Positions 1-7,630 of a DNA stretch of 64,000 bases are shown one piece after another. The position numbers were made by a program, and so were the translations under genes. The notes beneath the pieces were generated by a model, which did not search any database, was not told the DNA's origin, and was given only the letters and a program-made list of their open reading frames with translations. Every line of letters starts with the position of its first letter. Position 1 is the stretch's first letter. This DNA is from Micromonospora musae (lineage in GTDB: Bacteria; Actinomycetota; Actinomycetes; Mycobacteriales; Micromonosporaceae), in the NCBI RefSeq assembly GCF_003626635.1, contig NZ_RAZT01000013.1, positions 62,001 through 126,000 on the forward strand, in the 5' to 3' direction.

Positions 1-1253
1 ACGAAGAGCGCGGACGAGTGGTGCCCCTGGCCGTCGGAGAGCGACGGGTCGACCGTGGTGTGCAGGTACCACTCGATGGTCGGCTCCGCCGGCAGGTGGC
101 CCGCCTGCACCTGCGCCCACATGGCGCGCAGGGCCGCCATCGGTGACTCCCCGCCGCCGCCCACCAGCGACGTGGAGCCGGGCAGCAGGTGGATGGTCGA
201 GCCGAACGGGCTCGGGGCGTCCGCCGGCAGGCACGAGAAGCGGGGTAGCCCGGTGAGCGCCAGGTTCAGCTTGAGGGTGGTGCCGGGTCGCCGTACCGCC
301 GCCATGCGCGCGCTCAGCGGGGCCGGGAGCGCGCCGTCGGGCAGCAGCTCCATCAGCCGGTACGGGTCGCAGGCGCCGAGCACCACCCGGGCGGCCACCT
401 CCCGGCCGTCGGCGAGCACCACGCCGCTCGCCGCGCCGCCGTCCAGGGTGATCGCGTCGACCCGCGCACTGGGAACGATCCGCGCCCCGGCGGCCCGGGC
501 GGCCTCGGCGAAGGTACGGGAGACCGTGCCCATGCCCCCTTCGGCGATCATCCAGGTGCCCCCGGAGCCGGGGAGGCGGCACATGTTGTGCACCAGGAAG
601 TTGTGGCCGGTGCCCGGGTCGTCCGGTCCGGCGTTCAGCCCGGAGAGGCCGTCGGTGACGGCGTACATGCTGACCAGCAGCTCGGACCGGAAGTCGAACC
701 GGGCCAGGTAGTCGGCGACGGAGCCGCGGACCAGGTCGACGAAGACCTGTCGCAGCGCCGGACGGACGTGGCGCTCGGCGGTCTCCTCGACGGGCAGCGG
801 CTCCCTGAGCCAGGCGGGCGCCAGGTCCTCCCGCAGCGCGGCCAGCTCGGTCTGGAGGGCGTCGTCGGCGGCGGCGTCGGCGGGGGAGAAGAACTCGGCG
901 AGCTGCGTCCGGCTCGCCGCCGCGTCACTGCCGAAGAGCAGGTACGGCGAGCCCAGGCCGCCCGGCGTGGGCAGGAAGTAGTGCGGGTCGCGGCGCAGCA
1001 CCGGGATCTTCACGTCGAGCGTGGCGAGCAGCTCCGGCGGCATCAGCCCGAGCAGGTACGAGCCGGTGGAGTGGCGCAGCCCCGGCACCTTCGGGAACGG
1101 GTTCTCGGTGCGGGTGGCCCCGCCGATCACGTCGGCGGCCTCCAGCACCAGCACGTCGAGCCCGGCGCGGGCCAGCAGGATGGCGGAAACCAGGCCGTTG
1201 TGCCCGGCGCCGACGATCACCACGTCGGCGCGAGCCGGGATCTCACTCCTCAT
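1..1253 (-). CDS. Phytoene-dehydrogenase-like FAD-dependent oxidoreductase (partial, C-terminus beyond window)
   Basis: The protein is a flavin-dependent oxidoreductase of the phytoene desaturase/PYROXD2-like amine oxidase superfamily; its substrate cannot be told. About 417 residues are visible. They start MRSEIPARADVV and run into the Rossmann dinucleotide-binding motif VIVGAGHNGL (residues ~11-20), followed by LEAADVIGGATRTE, typical of FAD-binding in this family. A second family-like stretch near residue 260 (GGMGTVSRTFAEAARAAGA) fits the substrate/FAD interface. The C-terminal part, which usually carries the second FAD contact, lies outside the window. ATG at 1253 is preceded by a TAGGGT -10-like box 8 nt upstream and no Shine-Dalgarno, so the mRNA may be leaderless. 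It is divergent from the gene at 1388. Confidence 0.8.
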   Translation of the reverse strand, partial: MRSEIPARADVVIVGAGHNGLVSAILLARAGLDVLVLEAADVIGGATRTENPFPKVPGLRHSTGSYLLGLMPPELLATLDVKIPVLRRDPHYFLPTPGGLGSPYLLFGSDAAASRTQLAEFFSPADAAADDALQTELAALREDLAPAWLREPLPVEETAERHVRPALRQVFVDLVRGSVADYLARFDFRSELLVSMYAVTDGLSGLNAGPDDPGTGHNFLVHNMCRLPGSGGTWMIAEGGMGTVSRTFAEAARAAGARIVPSARVDAITLDGGAASGVVLADGREVAARVVLGACDPYRLMELLPDGALPAPLSARMAAVRRPGTTLKLNLALTGLPRFSCLPADAPSPFGSTIHLLPGSTSLVGGGGESPMAALRAMWAQVQAGHLPAEPTIEWYLHTTVDPSLSDGQGHHSSALF

Positions 1254-1295
1254 GCCCTCGCACCCTAGACCGAATCGCCCCCCACCGAGCCCCGC

Positions 1296-1350
1296 GATCA
1301 TGAAGTTGTTGCCCGACGGAGCGCTCCCAACGGGCGATAACTTCATGATC
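1296..1350. repeat. GATC-capped inverted repeat, copy 1 (divergent gap)
   Basis: Arms GATCATGAAGTTGTTGCCCG (1296-1315) and CGGGCGATAACTTCATGATC (1331-1350) pair at 18 of 20 positions. The hairpin sits between the two divergent gene starts at 1253 and 1388, so it is not a transcription terminator for either. It resembles the hairpins at 14245, 44525 and 57366. Confidence 0.75.
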
Positions 1351-1371
1351 ACCGGGGGAAGGGCGGGAGGT

Positions 1372-1377
1372 CGTATC
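1372..1377 (+). promoter_or_regulatory. Candidate -10 box for a leaderless mRNA
   Basis: TATCGT lies 10 nt before the GTG at 1388. No convincing -35 or Shine-Dalgarno is present, so transcription would begin at or next to the start codon. Confidence 0.35.
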
Positions 1378-1387
1378 GTCTGGGGTC

Positions 1388-1879
1388 GTGATGATCAGTT
1401 TCGAGACGCGGCCGGACCGGCGGCTGCTGACGCAGGCGTTGCGCCGTACGCTCCGTCGCAGCCTGCGCCTCTTCACGCTCTGCGGCTTCATCCTCCTGCT
1501 GCCGGCGGCGGCCGCGCTGCTCACCGACGATCCGCTGGTGGGGCTGGGATGGCTGGCGGGGGCCGTCGTCTTCTGGGCGCTGCCGGCGGTGGTGGTTCGC
1601 AGCGCGGTCCAGGCGAGCTGGAAGGGGTACGGCATCCCGATCGCCTGGCAGTTCTCCGACGCCGGCGTGCGGATGGACTCGGCGCTGATGGAAAGCCTGA
1701 TCCGGTGGGAGGCGCTGGAGTCGGTCGAACCCATTCCCGGCCAGCTGCTTCTGAAGATCAACCGGCAGCAGGTCGTTCCGGTCACGATCGCCGGGCTGAC
1801 CCCGGTCGACCGCGAGACGCTCGCCGGCTATCTCCGTGGCCGCGGCCTGCTTCCGGAGGGCGCCGCGATCACGGGCTGA
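1388..1879 (+). CDS. Small membrane protein with YcxB-like C-terminal domain
   Basis: This is a 163-residue protein with an N-terminal charged arginine-rich segment and two hydrophobic helices (about residues 27-46 and 50-72). A soluble C-terminal part contains a YcxB-like pattern (FSDAGVRMDSALMESLIRWEALESV), as seen in small Gram-positive membrane proteins of unknown function. Function is unknown. Start is GTG 1388 or the adjacent ATG 1391; a -10-like TATCGT just upstream suggests a leaderless transcript. It is convergent with the NmrA-like gene, with a hairpin and a 79-bp-type repeat in the gap. Confidence 0.6.
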   Translation: MMISFETRPDRRLLTQALRRTLRRSLRLFTLCGFILLLPAAAALLTDDPLVGLGWLAGAVVFWALPAVVVRSAVQASWKGYGIPIAWQFSDAGVRMDSALMESLIRWEALESVEPIPGQLLLKINRQQVVPVTIAGLTPVDRETLAGYLRGRGLLPEGAAITG

Positions 1880-1929
1880 CGGCAAAGGCCGCGTGGTCCG
1901 GGGTGTCGCCGGCGCAGCTGCAGCCTGTT

Positions 1930-2003
1930 CCAGTCGATGTATCCACGTCGCGGTGTCCCGGGCGGCTGGATGCCGGACATCAGCGATCACGTGTCGATCA
2001 TCG
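1930..2003. repeat. Intergenic 79-bp palindromic element, copy A (diverged)
   Basis: The stretch ending in GTGTCGATCATCGGCG aligns with copy B at 3668-3746 through shared blocks TCGCGGT, GGGC, TGGATGCC and GTGTCGATCATCG. It sits in the convergent gap after the YcxB-like gene. It is the most degenerate of the three copies. Confidence 0.55.
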
Positions 2004-2056
2004 GCGCGCTGGTCCGAAGCCGTGGCAGGGCGCGGCGCCGTACCGGCGGCCGGGGC

Positions 2057-2090
2057 GGCCCTTCGGTGCTCGCACCCACACCGAAGGGCC
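2057..2090. terminator. Hairpin between convergent genes
   Basis: GGCCCTTCGGTG (2057-2068) and CACCGAAGGGCC (2079-2090) form a perfect 12-bp stem with a 10-nt loop, between the stop codons at 1879 and 2110. There is no U-tract. It probably serves as a bidirectional terminator. Confidence 0.6.
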
Positions 2091-2109
2091 GTCCCGGGGC
2101 CGTGGTCGA

Positions 2110-2955
2110 TCAGGCCCCGGCGAAGTGCTGCCGGTGGTCGCGGACGAACTCCGCGATGCTCCGCGGCGACCGGCCGATGACGCTGCTGACATGGTCGTTG
2201 GTCACGTCACCGAATCCGATGCCGTAGGCGGCGTTGTACTCGGCGAGTGCCTCCGCCATCCACTCGTCTAGCCCCGCCTGGAGCAGGCCGTCGAGGGTTT
2301 CGCCCGGGGTCTGCGACACGTACCGCACCGGTCGCCCGACCGCGTGGCTGATCTCCTCGGCCGCCTGATGCAGGGTGATGCTCGCCGGGCCGGCGAGGGT
2401 GTAGATCTTGCCCGCATGTGACTCGGGCGCGGTGAGGATCTCGGCGGCGACCTCGGCGATGTCCCGGACGTCGATGCCGTTGACCCGGCCCTCGCCGTAG
2501 AGTCCGTACAGCTCCTCGCCGTTGAGGGTGGAGAGCAGGTTCTGCATGAAGTTGGTGGGTCGCAGGATCGTCCAGCCCAGACCCGAGTTCTGCAGCTCGG
2601 CGTCGGAGAGCGCGTGCAGCCGGCCGTTGCGGGTGGGGGCGTCGTGCGCGGCGCCGATCGCGGAGAGCCGCACGATGTGCCGCACCCCGGCCTGCTTGGC
2701 GGCCCACACCGCGTTCGCGCTCTGGCTCGGCGCGAGCGGGCCCATCGGCGTCAGCAGCCAGAGGGTGGTCACGCCGTCGAACGCCGCCGGCAGCGTGGCG
2801 GGGCGGTCGAGGTCACCCTCGACGTACTCGACGCCGTCGATCTGGGGGGCGCGTGACTTGTCCCGAACGAGGGCGCGTACCGGTGCCTTGCCGGCGAGCG
2901 CCCGGAGGACCTCGCTCGACACCATGCCGGTCGCGCCGGTCACCAGAATGGTCAT
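2110..2955 (-). CDS. NmrA-like NAD(P)-binding protein / NAD(P)H:quinone oxidoreductase-like
   Basis: An atypical short-chain dehydrogenase of the NmrA/QOR2 type, 281 residues. The N-terminus MTILVTGATGMVSSEVLRAL has the glycine-rich nucleotide-binding loop (GATGMV). LRPTNFMQNLL near residue 140 is the usual segment after the missing YxxxK catalytic pair of this family. ATG 2955 is chosen because GGAGGAG lies just upstream; an in-frame GTG at 2970 falls inside that Shine-Dalgarno. It is divergent from a MarR gene that carries two palindromes at its start, so the MarR protein probably represses it. By family analogy it may reduce quinones or sense NADP redox state; this is inferred. Confidence 0.8.
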   Translation of the reverse strand: MTILVTGATGMVSSEVLRALAGKAPVRALVRDKSRAPQIDGVEYVEGDLDRPATLPAAFDGVTTLWLLTPMGPLAPSQSANAVWAAKQAGVRHIVRLSAIGAAHDAPTRNGRLHALSDAELQNSGLGWTILRPTNFMQNLLSTLNGEELYGLYGEGRVNGIDVRDIAEVAAEILTAPESHAGKIYTLAGPASITLHQAAEEISHAVGRPVRYVSQTPGETLDGLLQAGLDEWMAEALAEYNAAYGIGFGDVTNDHVSSVIGRSPRSIAEFVRDHRQHFAGA

Positions 2956-3138
2956 GACTCTCTCCTCCACGGTTACCCGGGTCGTGATCCTGCTGCGGCT
3001 GGTCCGCGGCGGGTTGCGCTACGTGCCGCCCCGCGCCGGCCCGGATCGGCCGGGGGCGAGTGGGTGGCCGCTGTCACGTGGCACCGGGCCGCCTACTGTC
3101 AGGCAGGTCCGGGCGGTGATGCCGTCGACCACGGTATA

Positions 3139-3169
3139 GTCCAAATATTAGACCGTCCAATGATTGGAC
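3139..3169. promoter_or_regulatory. Tandem MarR-type operators overlapping the marR start
   Basis: GTCCAATGATTGGAC (3155-3169) is a perfect 7+1+7 palindrome. GTCCAAATATTAGAC (3139-3153) just upstream is an imperfect version. Centres are 16 bp apart, and a TATAGT -10-like box at 3135-3140 overlaps the first site. A dimeric MarR protein bound here would block its own promoter and probably the divergent NmrA-like gene. Confidence 0.75.
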
Positions 3170-3174
3170 TAAAG

Positions 3175-3642
3175 ATGAGGCGCAGCACACGTAAGGAGCA
3201 GGATCCCGACCTCGGCATCCTGGCCGTCCAGCTCTCCGCGCGGGTCCAGCGCGCGCTCTTCGCCCGCGCCGCGGAACAGGGATTCGAGGACGTCCGGCCC
3301 CGGCACGGGGCGGTCATGGCGTATCTGGACGCCGAGGGCACGCGCCCCGGCGAACTCGCCCGGCTGGCCGGCCGCAACAAGCAGACGATGGGGGCGATCC
3401 TCGACGAGCTGGAGCGCCTGGGGTACGTCCGGCGCGCCCCCGACCCGGCCGACCGCCGCGCCCGGCTGATCATGCCGACCGAGCGTGGACTCAGGTTCAT
3501 GGAGGTCTCCGACGCCCTCGTGAACCAGATCGAACAGGACCTCTCCGACGCGATCGGTGCGGACCGCTACCGGGCGTTCCGGGAGGTGCTGCAGCAGGGC
3601 ACGACGAGCCTCCCGGCGGGCGGCCGGGACGCCGAGGGCTGA
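3175..3642 (+). CDS. MarR family transcriptional regulator
   Basis: A winged-helix regulator of about 155 residues. The central part GELARLAGRNKQTMGAILDE is the recognition helix-turn-helix, and YVRRAPDPADRRARLI is the wing with the DxRxxR-type signature of MarR proteins. No cysteine is present, so thiol oxidation cannot be the signal. Start is uncertain: ATG 3175 (MRRSTRKEQ) leaves the operator palindrome outside the coding region, whereas ATG 3160 lies inside it; neither has a strong Shine-Dalgarno. It probably autoregulates and controls the divergent NmrA-like oxidoreductase. The ligand is unknown. Confidence 0.85.
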   Translation: MRRSTRKEQDPDLGILAVQLSARVQRALFARAAEQGFEDVRPRHGAVMAYLDAEGTRPGELARLAGRNKQTMGAILDELERLGYVRRAPDPADRRARLIMPTERGLRFMEVSDALVNQIEQDLSDAIGADRYRAFREVLQQGTTSLPAGGRDAEG

Positions 3643-3667
3643 GCAGCGATCCACCCGACTTCAGGGG

Positions 3668-3746
3668 TGATCCACTCGATTTCATGAAATTCGCGGTATC
3701 CGGGGCAGGTGGATGCCCCGACTTCCATGAGCTCGTGTCGATCATC
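3668..3746. repeat. Intergenic 79-bp palindromic element, copy B
   Basis: It begins TGATCCACTCGA and ends GTGTCGATCATC, and is exactly 79 bp like copy C at 47808-47886; 58 of 79 positions match. The two ends are roughly inverted copies of each other. It lies in the marR-dxr gap. Confidence 0.75.
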
Positions 3747-3844
3747 GCCGCCGCGCTAGGCCGCGAGGGCAGCTCCGGAGCAGGTCAACGGCGAAGTTTG
3801 AGGCTCTCAGCGGACGTACAGCGCGGCTGGGGAAGAATGGCCGG

Positions 3845-5056
3845 GTGACTTCCGTGCGAGAGCTCGTCCTGCTCGGTTCCACCGGCTCGATCGGCACGCA
3901 GGCCATCGACATCGTTCGGCGCAACCCGGAGCGGTTCCGGGTGGTGGCGCTCGGCGCGGGCGGCGGCAACGTCGAGCTGCTCGCCGCCCAGGCCCTCGAA
4001 CTCGGCGTCGAGGCGGTCGGCGTGGCGAAGGCCTCCGCCGCCCAGGACCTCCAGCTCGCCTTCTACTCCGAGGCGAGCCGGCGTGGCTGGGCCAGCGGCG
4101 ACTTCAAGCTTCCCAAGATCGTGGCCGGGCCGGACGCCATGACCGAGCTGGCCCAGTGGCCCTGTGACGTGGTGCTCAACGGGGTGGTCGGCTCGCTCGG
4201 GCTGGCGCCGACCCTCGCGGCGCTGCGCGCCGGCCGTACGCTCGCGCTCGCCAACAAGGAGTCGCTGGTGGCCGGCGGCCCGCTGGTCAAGGCCGCGGTG
4301 ACCCGGGCGGGGCAGATCGTGCCGGTCGACTCGGAGCACTCGGCGCTCGCCCAGTGCCTGCGCGGCGGTACGCGGGGCGAGGTGCGCCGGCTGGTGGTCA
4401 CCGCGAGCGGCGGCCCGTTCCGGGGTAAGCGGCGCGACGAGTTGACCCAGGTCACGCCCGAGCAGGCGCTGGCGCACCCGACCTGGAACATGGGCCCGGT
4501 CGTCACGATCAACTCCGCGACCATGGTCAACAAGGCGCTCGAGGTGATCGAGGCGCACGAACTCTTCGACGTCCCGTACGGCGACATCACGGTGATGGTG
4601 CACCCGCAGTCGGTGATCCACTCGATGGTCGAGTTCGCCGACGGCTCCACCCTCGCGCAGGCCAGCCCGCCGGACATGCGGCTGCCGATCGCCCTCGGCC
4701 TCGGCTGGCCGGATCGGGTGCCGGACGCCGCCGCCGCAGTCGACTGGACGACCGGCCACACCTGGGAGTTCGCCCCGCTGGACGACGAGGCGTTCCCGGC
4801 GGTCGCCCTCGCCAAGGCCGCGGGTGAGGCCGGGTGCTGCCGCCCGGCCCTCTACAACGCCGCGAACGAGGAGTGCGTGGCCGCGTTCGTGGCCGGCCGG
4901 CTGCCCTTCCTCGGCATCGTGGACACCCTCGCCAGGGTCCTGGACGACGCTCCGGACTTCGGCGAACCAGGTACCGTCGAGGACGTGCTGACGGCCGAGT
5001 CGTGGGCGCGTACGCATGCGCAGGAGATCATCGCCGAGGCGGTGGAAGGAGCTTGA
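3845..5056 (+). CDS. dxr: 1-deoxy-D-xylulose 5-phosphate reductoisomerase
   Basis: It catalyses the first committed step of the MEP isoprenoid pathway, the NADPH- and metal-dependent conversion of DXP to 2-C-methyl-D-erythritol 4-phosphate, in the cytosol. The 403-residue length is normal. The N-terminal LLGSTGSIGTQ is the NADPH-binding loop, PVDSEHSA and ASGGPF are conserved active-site segments, and HPTWNMGPVVTINSATMVNKALE is the family signature. Start is GTG 3845, giving MTSVRELVLLG. Its stop TGA overlaps the ATG of the site-2 protease gene by one base, so the two are translationally coupled. The order dxr-rip1-ispG matches M. tuberculosis Rv2870c-Rv2868c. Confidence 0.97.
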   Translation: MTSVRELVLLGSTGSIGTQAIDIVRRNPERFRVVALGAGGGNVELLAAQALELGVEAVGVAKASAAQDLQLAFYSEASRRGWASGDFKLPKIVAGPDAMTELAQWPCDVVLNGVVGSLGLAPTLAALRAGRTLALANKESLVAGGPLVKAAVTRAGQIVPVDSEHSALAQCLRGGTRGEVRRLVVTASGGPFRGKRRDELTQVTPEQALAHPTWNMGPVVTINSATMVNKALEVIEAHELFDVPYGDITVMVHPQSVIHSMVEFADGSTLAQASPPDMRLPIALGLGWPDRVPDAAAAVDWTTGHTWEFAPLDDEAFPAVALAKAAGEAGCCRPALYNAANEECVAAFVAGRLPFLGIVDTLARVLDDAPDFGEPGTVEDVLTAESWARTHAQEIIAEAVEGA

Positions 5057-6306
5057 TGGCATACCTGATCGGGGTGGTCCTCTTCGCCCTGGCGATCCTC
5101 ATCTCGGTGAGCCTGCACGAGGCGGGGCACATGATCACCGCCAAGGCGTTCGGGATGAAGGTCACCAAGTACTTCGTCGGCTTCGGCCCCACCGTCTGGT
5201 CCTTCCGGAAGGGTGAGACCGAGTACGGCCTCAAGGGCGTCCCGCTCGGCGGCTTCTGCAAGATCGTCGGGATGACCCCGCAGGACGACGACGTCGAGCC
5301 GGGCGACGAGAAGCGGGTGATGTGGCGCTACCCCGTCTGGAAGCGGACGATCGTGATGTCCGCCGGCTCGATCACCCACTTCGCGATCGCGCTGGTCACG
5401 CTCTGGATCCTGGCCATCTCCGCCGGCCTGCCCAACCCGAACTTCCCCAGCACCGAGGAGCAGGTCCGCCAGGAGCCGGCGGTCGTCGCGCTCAGCGACT
5501 GCGTGGTGCCCGAGAACGCCGCCCGTGCCTGCGCGCCCGGCGACGCCGCCAGCCCCGCCGCGCAGGCCCAGCTGCGCGACGGTGACCGGATCACCTCGCT
5601 GAACGGTCAGCCGATCGAGAACTACGGCCAGCTGCTCACCGCGCTGCGCGGCGTCCAGCCCGGCAGCACCGCGACCATCGGCTACGTCCGCGACGGGCAG
5701 CCGGCCGAGACCCGGGCGACGCTCGCCCGGACCGAGCGGCCGCCGCTGGACGACCCGGAGGGCGCGGTCGGCCCGGTCGCCGCGCTCGGCGTCGGGCTCA
5801 TCCCGAGCACACCCACCCGGGTGACGTACGGGCCGGTCGGGGCGTTCGGCGCCACCGCCGACTTCACCGGCGAGATGGCGGTCGGCACCGTGCAGGCCCT
5901 GCAGCGGATCCCGCAGAAGGTTCCGGCGCTCTGGCACGCGATCACCGGTGGCGAGCGGGACGTGGACACCCCGATCAGCGTGGTCGGCGCCAGCCGGCTC
6001 GGCGGCGAGGCCGTGGAGAACAACGCCTGGCTGGTCTTCTTCATGCTCTTCGTCTCGCTGAACTTCTTCATCGGTGTCTTCAACCTGCTGCCGCTGCTCC
6101 CGCTCGACGGCGGCCACATCGCCATCGCCTGGTTCGAACGGGCCCGCTCCTGGCTGTTCGCGCGGCTGCGCCGCCCGGACCCGGGCCGCGTGGACTACCT
6201 CAAGCTCATGCCCTTCACGTACGCGGTGATCCTGATCGGTGGCGTCTTCACGCTGCTGACCATCACCGCGGACGTGGTCAACCCGATCACGCTCTTCTCA
6301 AGGTGA
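5056..6306 (+). CDS. rip1: Site-2 intramembrane metalloprotease (RseP/Rip1 type)
   Basis: An M50 zinc protease in the cytoplasmic membrane that cleaves transmembrane regulators such as anti-sigma factors. The 416-residue protein has HEAGH at residues 21-25 in the first membrane helix (zinc ligands and catalytic Glu). A PDZ domain follows around residues 175-225 (LRDGDRITSLNGQPI), and NLLPLLPLDGGH near residue 345 carries the third zinc ligand Asp. ATG 5056 is preceded by GGAAGGAG. It sits between dxr and ispG as in mycobacteria, where Rip1 processes several anti-sigma factors; targets here are unknown. Confidence 0.93.
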   Translation: MAYLIGVVLFALAILISVSLHEAGHMITAKAFGMKVTKYFVGFGPTVWSFRKGETEYGLKGVPLGGFCKIVGMTPQDDDVEPGDEKRVMWRYPVWKRTIVMSAGSITHFAIALVTLWILAISAGLPNPNFPSTEEQVRQEPAVVALSDCVVPENAARACAPGDAASPAAQAQLRDGDRITSLNGQPIENYGQLLTALRGVQPGSTATIGYVRDGQPAETRATLARTERPPLDDPEGAVGPVAALGVGLIPSTPTRVTYGPVGAFGATADFTGEMAVGTVQALQRIPQKVPALWHAITGGERDVDTPISVVGASRLGGEAVENNAWLVFFMLFVSLNFFIGVFNLLPLLPLDGGHIAIAWFERARSWLFARLRRPDPGRVDYLKLMPFTYAVILIGGVFTLLTITADVVNPITLFSR

Positions 6307-6315
6307 GTGTTTGAA

Positions 6316-7488
6316 GTGACCGCAGTCAGCCTCGGAATGCCTCCCGTGCCGCCTCCGCCGCTCGCGCCGCGCCGGGCCAGCCGCCAGATCATGGTCGGCT
6401 CCGTGCCAGTCGGTGGTGGCGCGCCGGTCTCGGTGCAGTCGATGACCACCACCCTCACCGCCGACGTCAACGCCACGCTGCAGCAGATCGCCGAGCTCAC
6501 CGCCAGCGGCTGCCAGATCGTCCGGGTCGCGGTGCCCTCCCAGGACGACGTCGAGGCGCTGCCCGCGATCGCCAAGAAGTCGCAGATCCCGGTGATCGCC
6601 GACATCCACTTCCAGCCGAAGTACGTCTTCGCCGCGATCGACGCGGGCTGTGCGGCCGTCCGGGTGAACCCGGGCAACATCCGCCAGTTCGACGACAAGG
6701 TCAAGGAGATCGCGAAGGCGGCCGGTGAGGCCAAGGTGCCGATCCGCATCGGCGTCAACGCCGGCTCGCTCGACAAGCGGCTGCTCAGCAAGTACGGCAA
6801 GGCCACCGCCGAGGCGCTCGTCGAGTCGGCGCTCTGGGAGTGCTCGCTCTTCGAGGAGCACGGCTTCCGGGACATCAAGATCTCGGTGAAGCACAACGAC
6901 CCGGTGGTCATGATCCGGGCGTACCGGCAGCTCGCCGAGCAGTGCGACTACCCGCTGCACCTCGGCGTCACCGAGGCCGGCCCCGCCTTCCAGGGCACCA
7001 TCAAGTCGGCGGTGGCGTTCGGCGCGCTGCTCGCCGAGGGCATCGGTGACACCATCCGGGTCTCCCTCTCCGCGCCGCCGGTGGAGGAGGTCAAGGTCGG
7101 CAGCCAGATCCTGGAGTCGCTGGGGCTGCGGGAGCGTGGCCTGGAGATCGTCTCCTGCCCGTCCTGCGGACGCGCGCAGGTGGACGTCTACAAGCTCGCC
7201 GAGGAGGTCACTGCCGGCCTGGAGGGGCTGCCGGTGCCGCTGCGGGTCGCCGTGATGGGTTGCGTCGTCAACGGTCCGGGTGAGGCCCGGGAGGCCGACC
7301 TCGGCGTCGCCTCCGGCAACGGCAAGGGCCAGATCTTCGTGAAGGGGCAGGTCATCAAGACCGTGCCCGAGGCGCAGATCGTGGAGACGCTGATCGAGGA
7401 GGCGCTCCGGCTGGCCGAGGAGATGGGCGCCGAGCTGCCCGAGGAGCTGCGCGGCCTGGTCACCAGCCCCACCGTCACCGTCCACTGA
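6316..7488 (+). CDS. ispG: 4-hydroxy-3-methylbut-2-enyl diphosphate synthase (flavodoxin-dependent type)
   Basis: It reduces MEcPP to HMBPP in the MEP pathway using a [4Fe-4S] cluster. The protein has about 390 residues. Cluster ligands are visible as CPSCGR (near residue 281) and CVVNGPGE (near residue 316), with the third ligand within the same C-terminal domain. The TIM-barrel part contains VSVQSMTTT and the ADIHF strand. GTG 6316 is chosen over GTG 6307 because AAGGTGAG (6300-6306) is properly spaced for it and because the resulting start (VTAVSLGMPPV) resembles mycobacterial GcpE. It is co-transcribed with dxr and rip1. Confidence 0.96.
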   Translation: MTAVSLGMPPVPPPPLAPRRASRQIMVGSVPVGGGAPVSVQSMTTTLTADVNATLQQIAELTASGCQIVRVAVPSQDDVEALPAIAKKSQIPVIADIHFQPKYVFAAIDAGCAAVRVNPGNIRQFDDKVKEIAKAAGEAKVPIRIGVNAGSLDKRLLSKYGKATAEALVESALWECSLFEEHGFRDIKISVKHNDPVVMIRAYRQLAEQCDYPLHLGVTEAGPAFQGTIKSAVAFGALLAEGIGDTIRVSLSAPPVEEVKVGSQILESLGLRERGLEIVSCPSCGRAQVDVYKLAEEVTAGLEGLPVPLRVAVMGCVVNGPGEAREADLGVASGNGKGQIFVKGQVIKTVPEAQIVETLIEEALRLAEEMGAELPEELRGLVTSPTVTVH

Positions 7489-7530
7489 CCTCCCGCCTCC
7501 GCGCCCCACGCCCGAAGGGCAGGGCACGCT

Positions 7531-7580
7531 TACACGGAAAGAGTGGCCATTCCCGCGGGAATGACCACTCTTTCCGTGTA
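7531..7580. terminator. Near-perfect 50-bp palindrome between convergent genes
   Basis: Left arm 7531-7555 begins TACACGGAAAGAGTGG and right arm 7556-7580 ends CCACTCTTTCCGTGTA; 24 of 25 pairs match and no loop bases remain. It sits between the ispG stop (7488) and the PadR stop (7631), so a bidirectional terminator is the simplest reading. Confidence 0.8.
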
Positions 7581-7630
7581 TTTGCCCCAACCTGCCCCGT
7601 GGCATGCGCGCGGCGGCTCGGGGCGAGGGG

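Noticed and set aside
2057..2090. Possible link of the CCTTCGG hairpin to the GATC-capped family
   Set aside because: It has no GATC caps and a different layout, so it is kept as an ordinary terminator-like hairpin.
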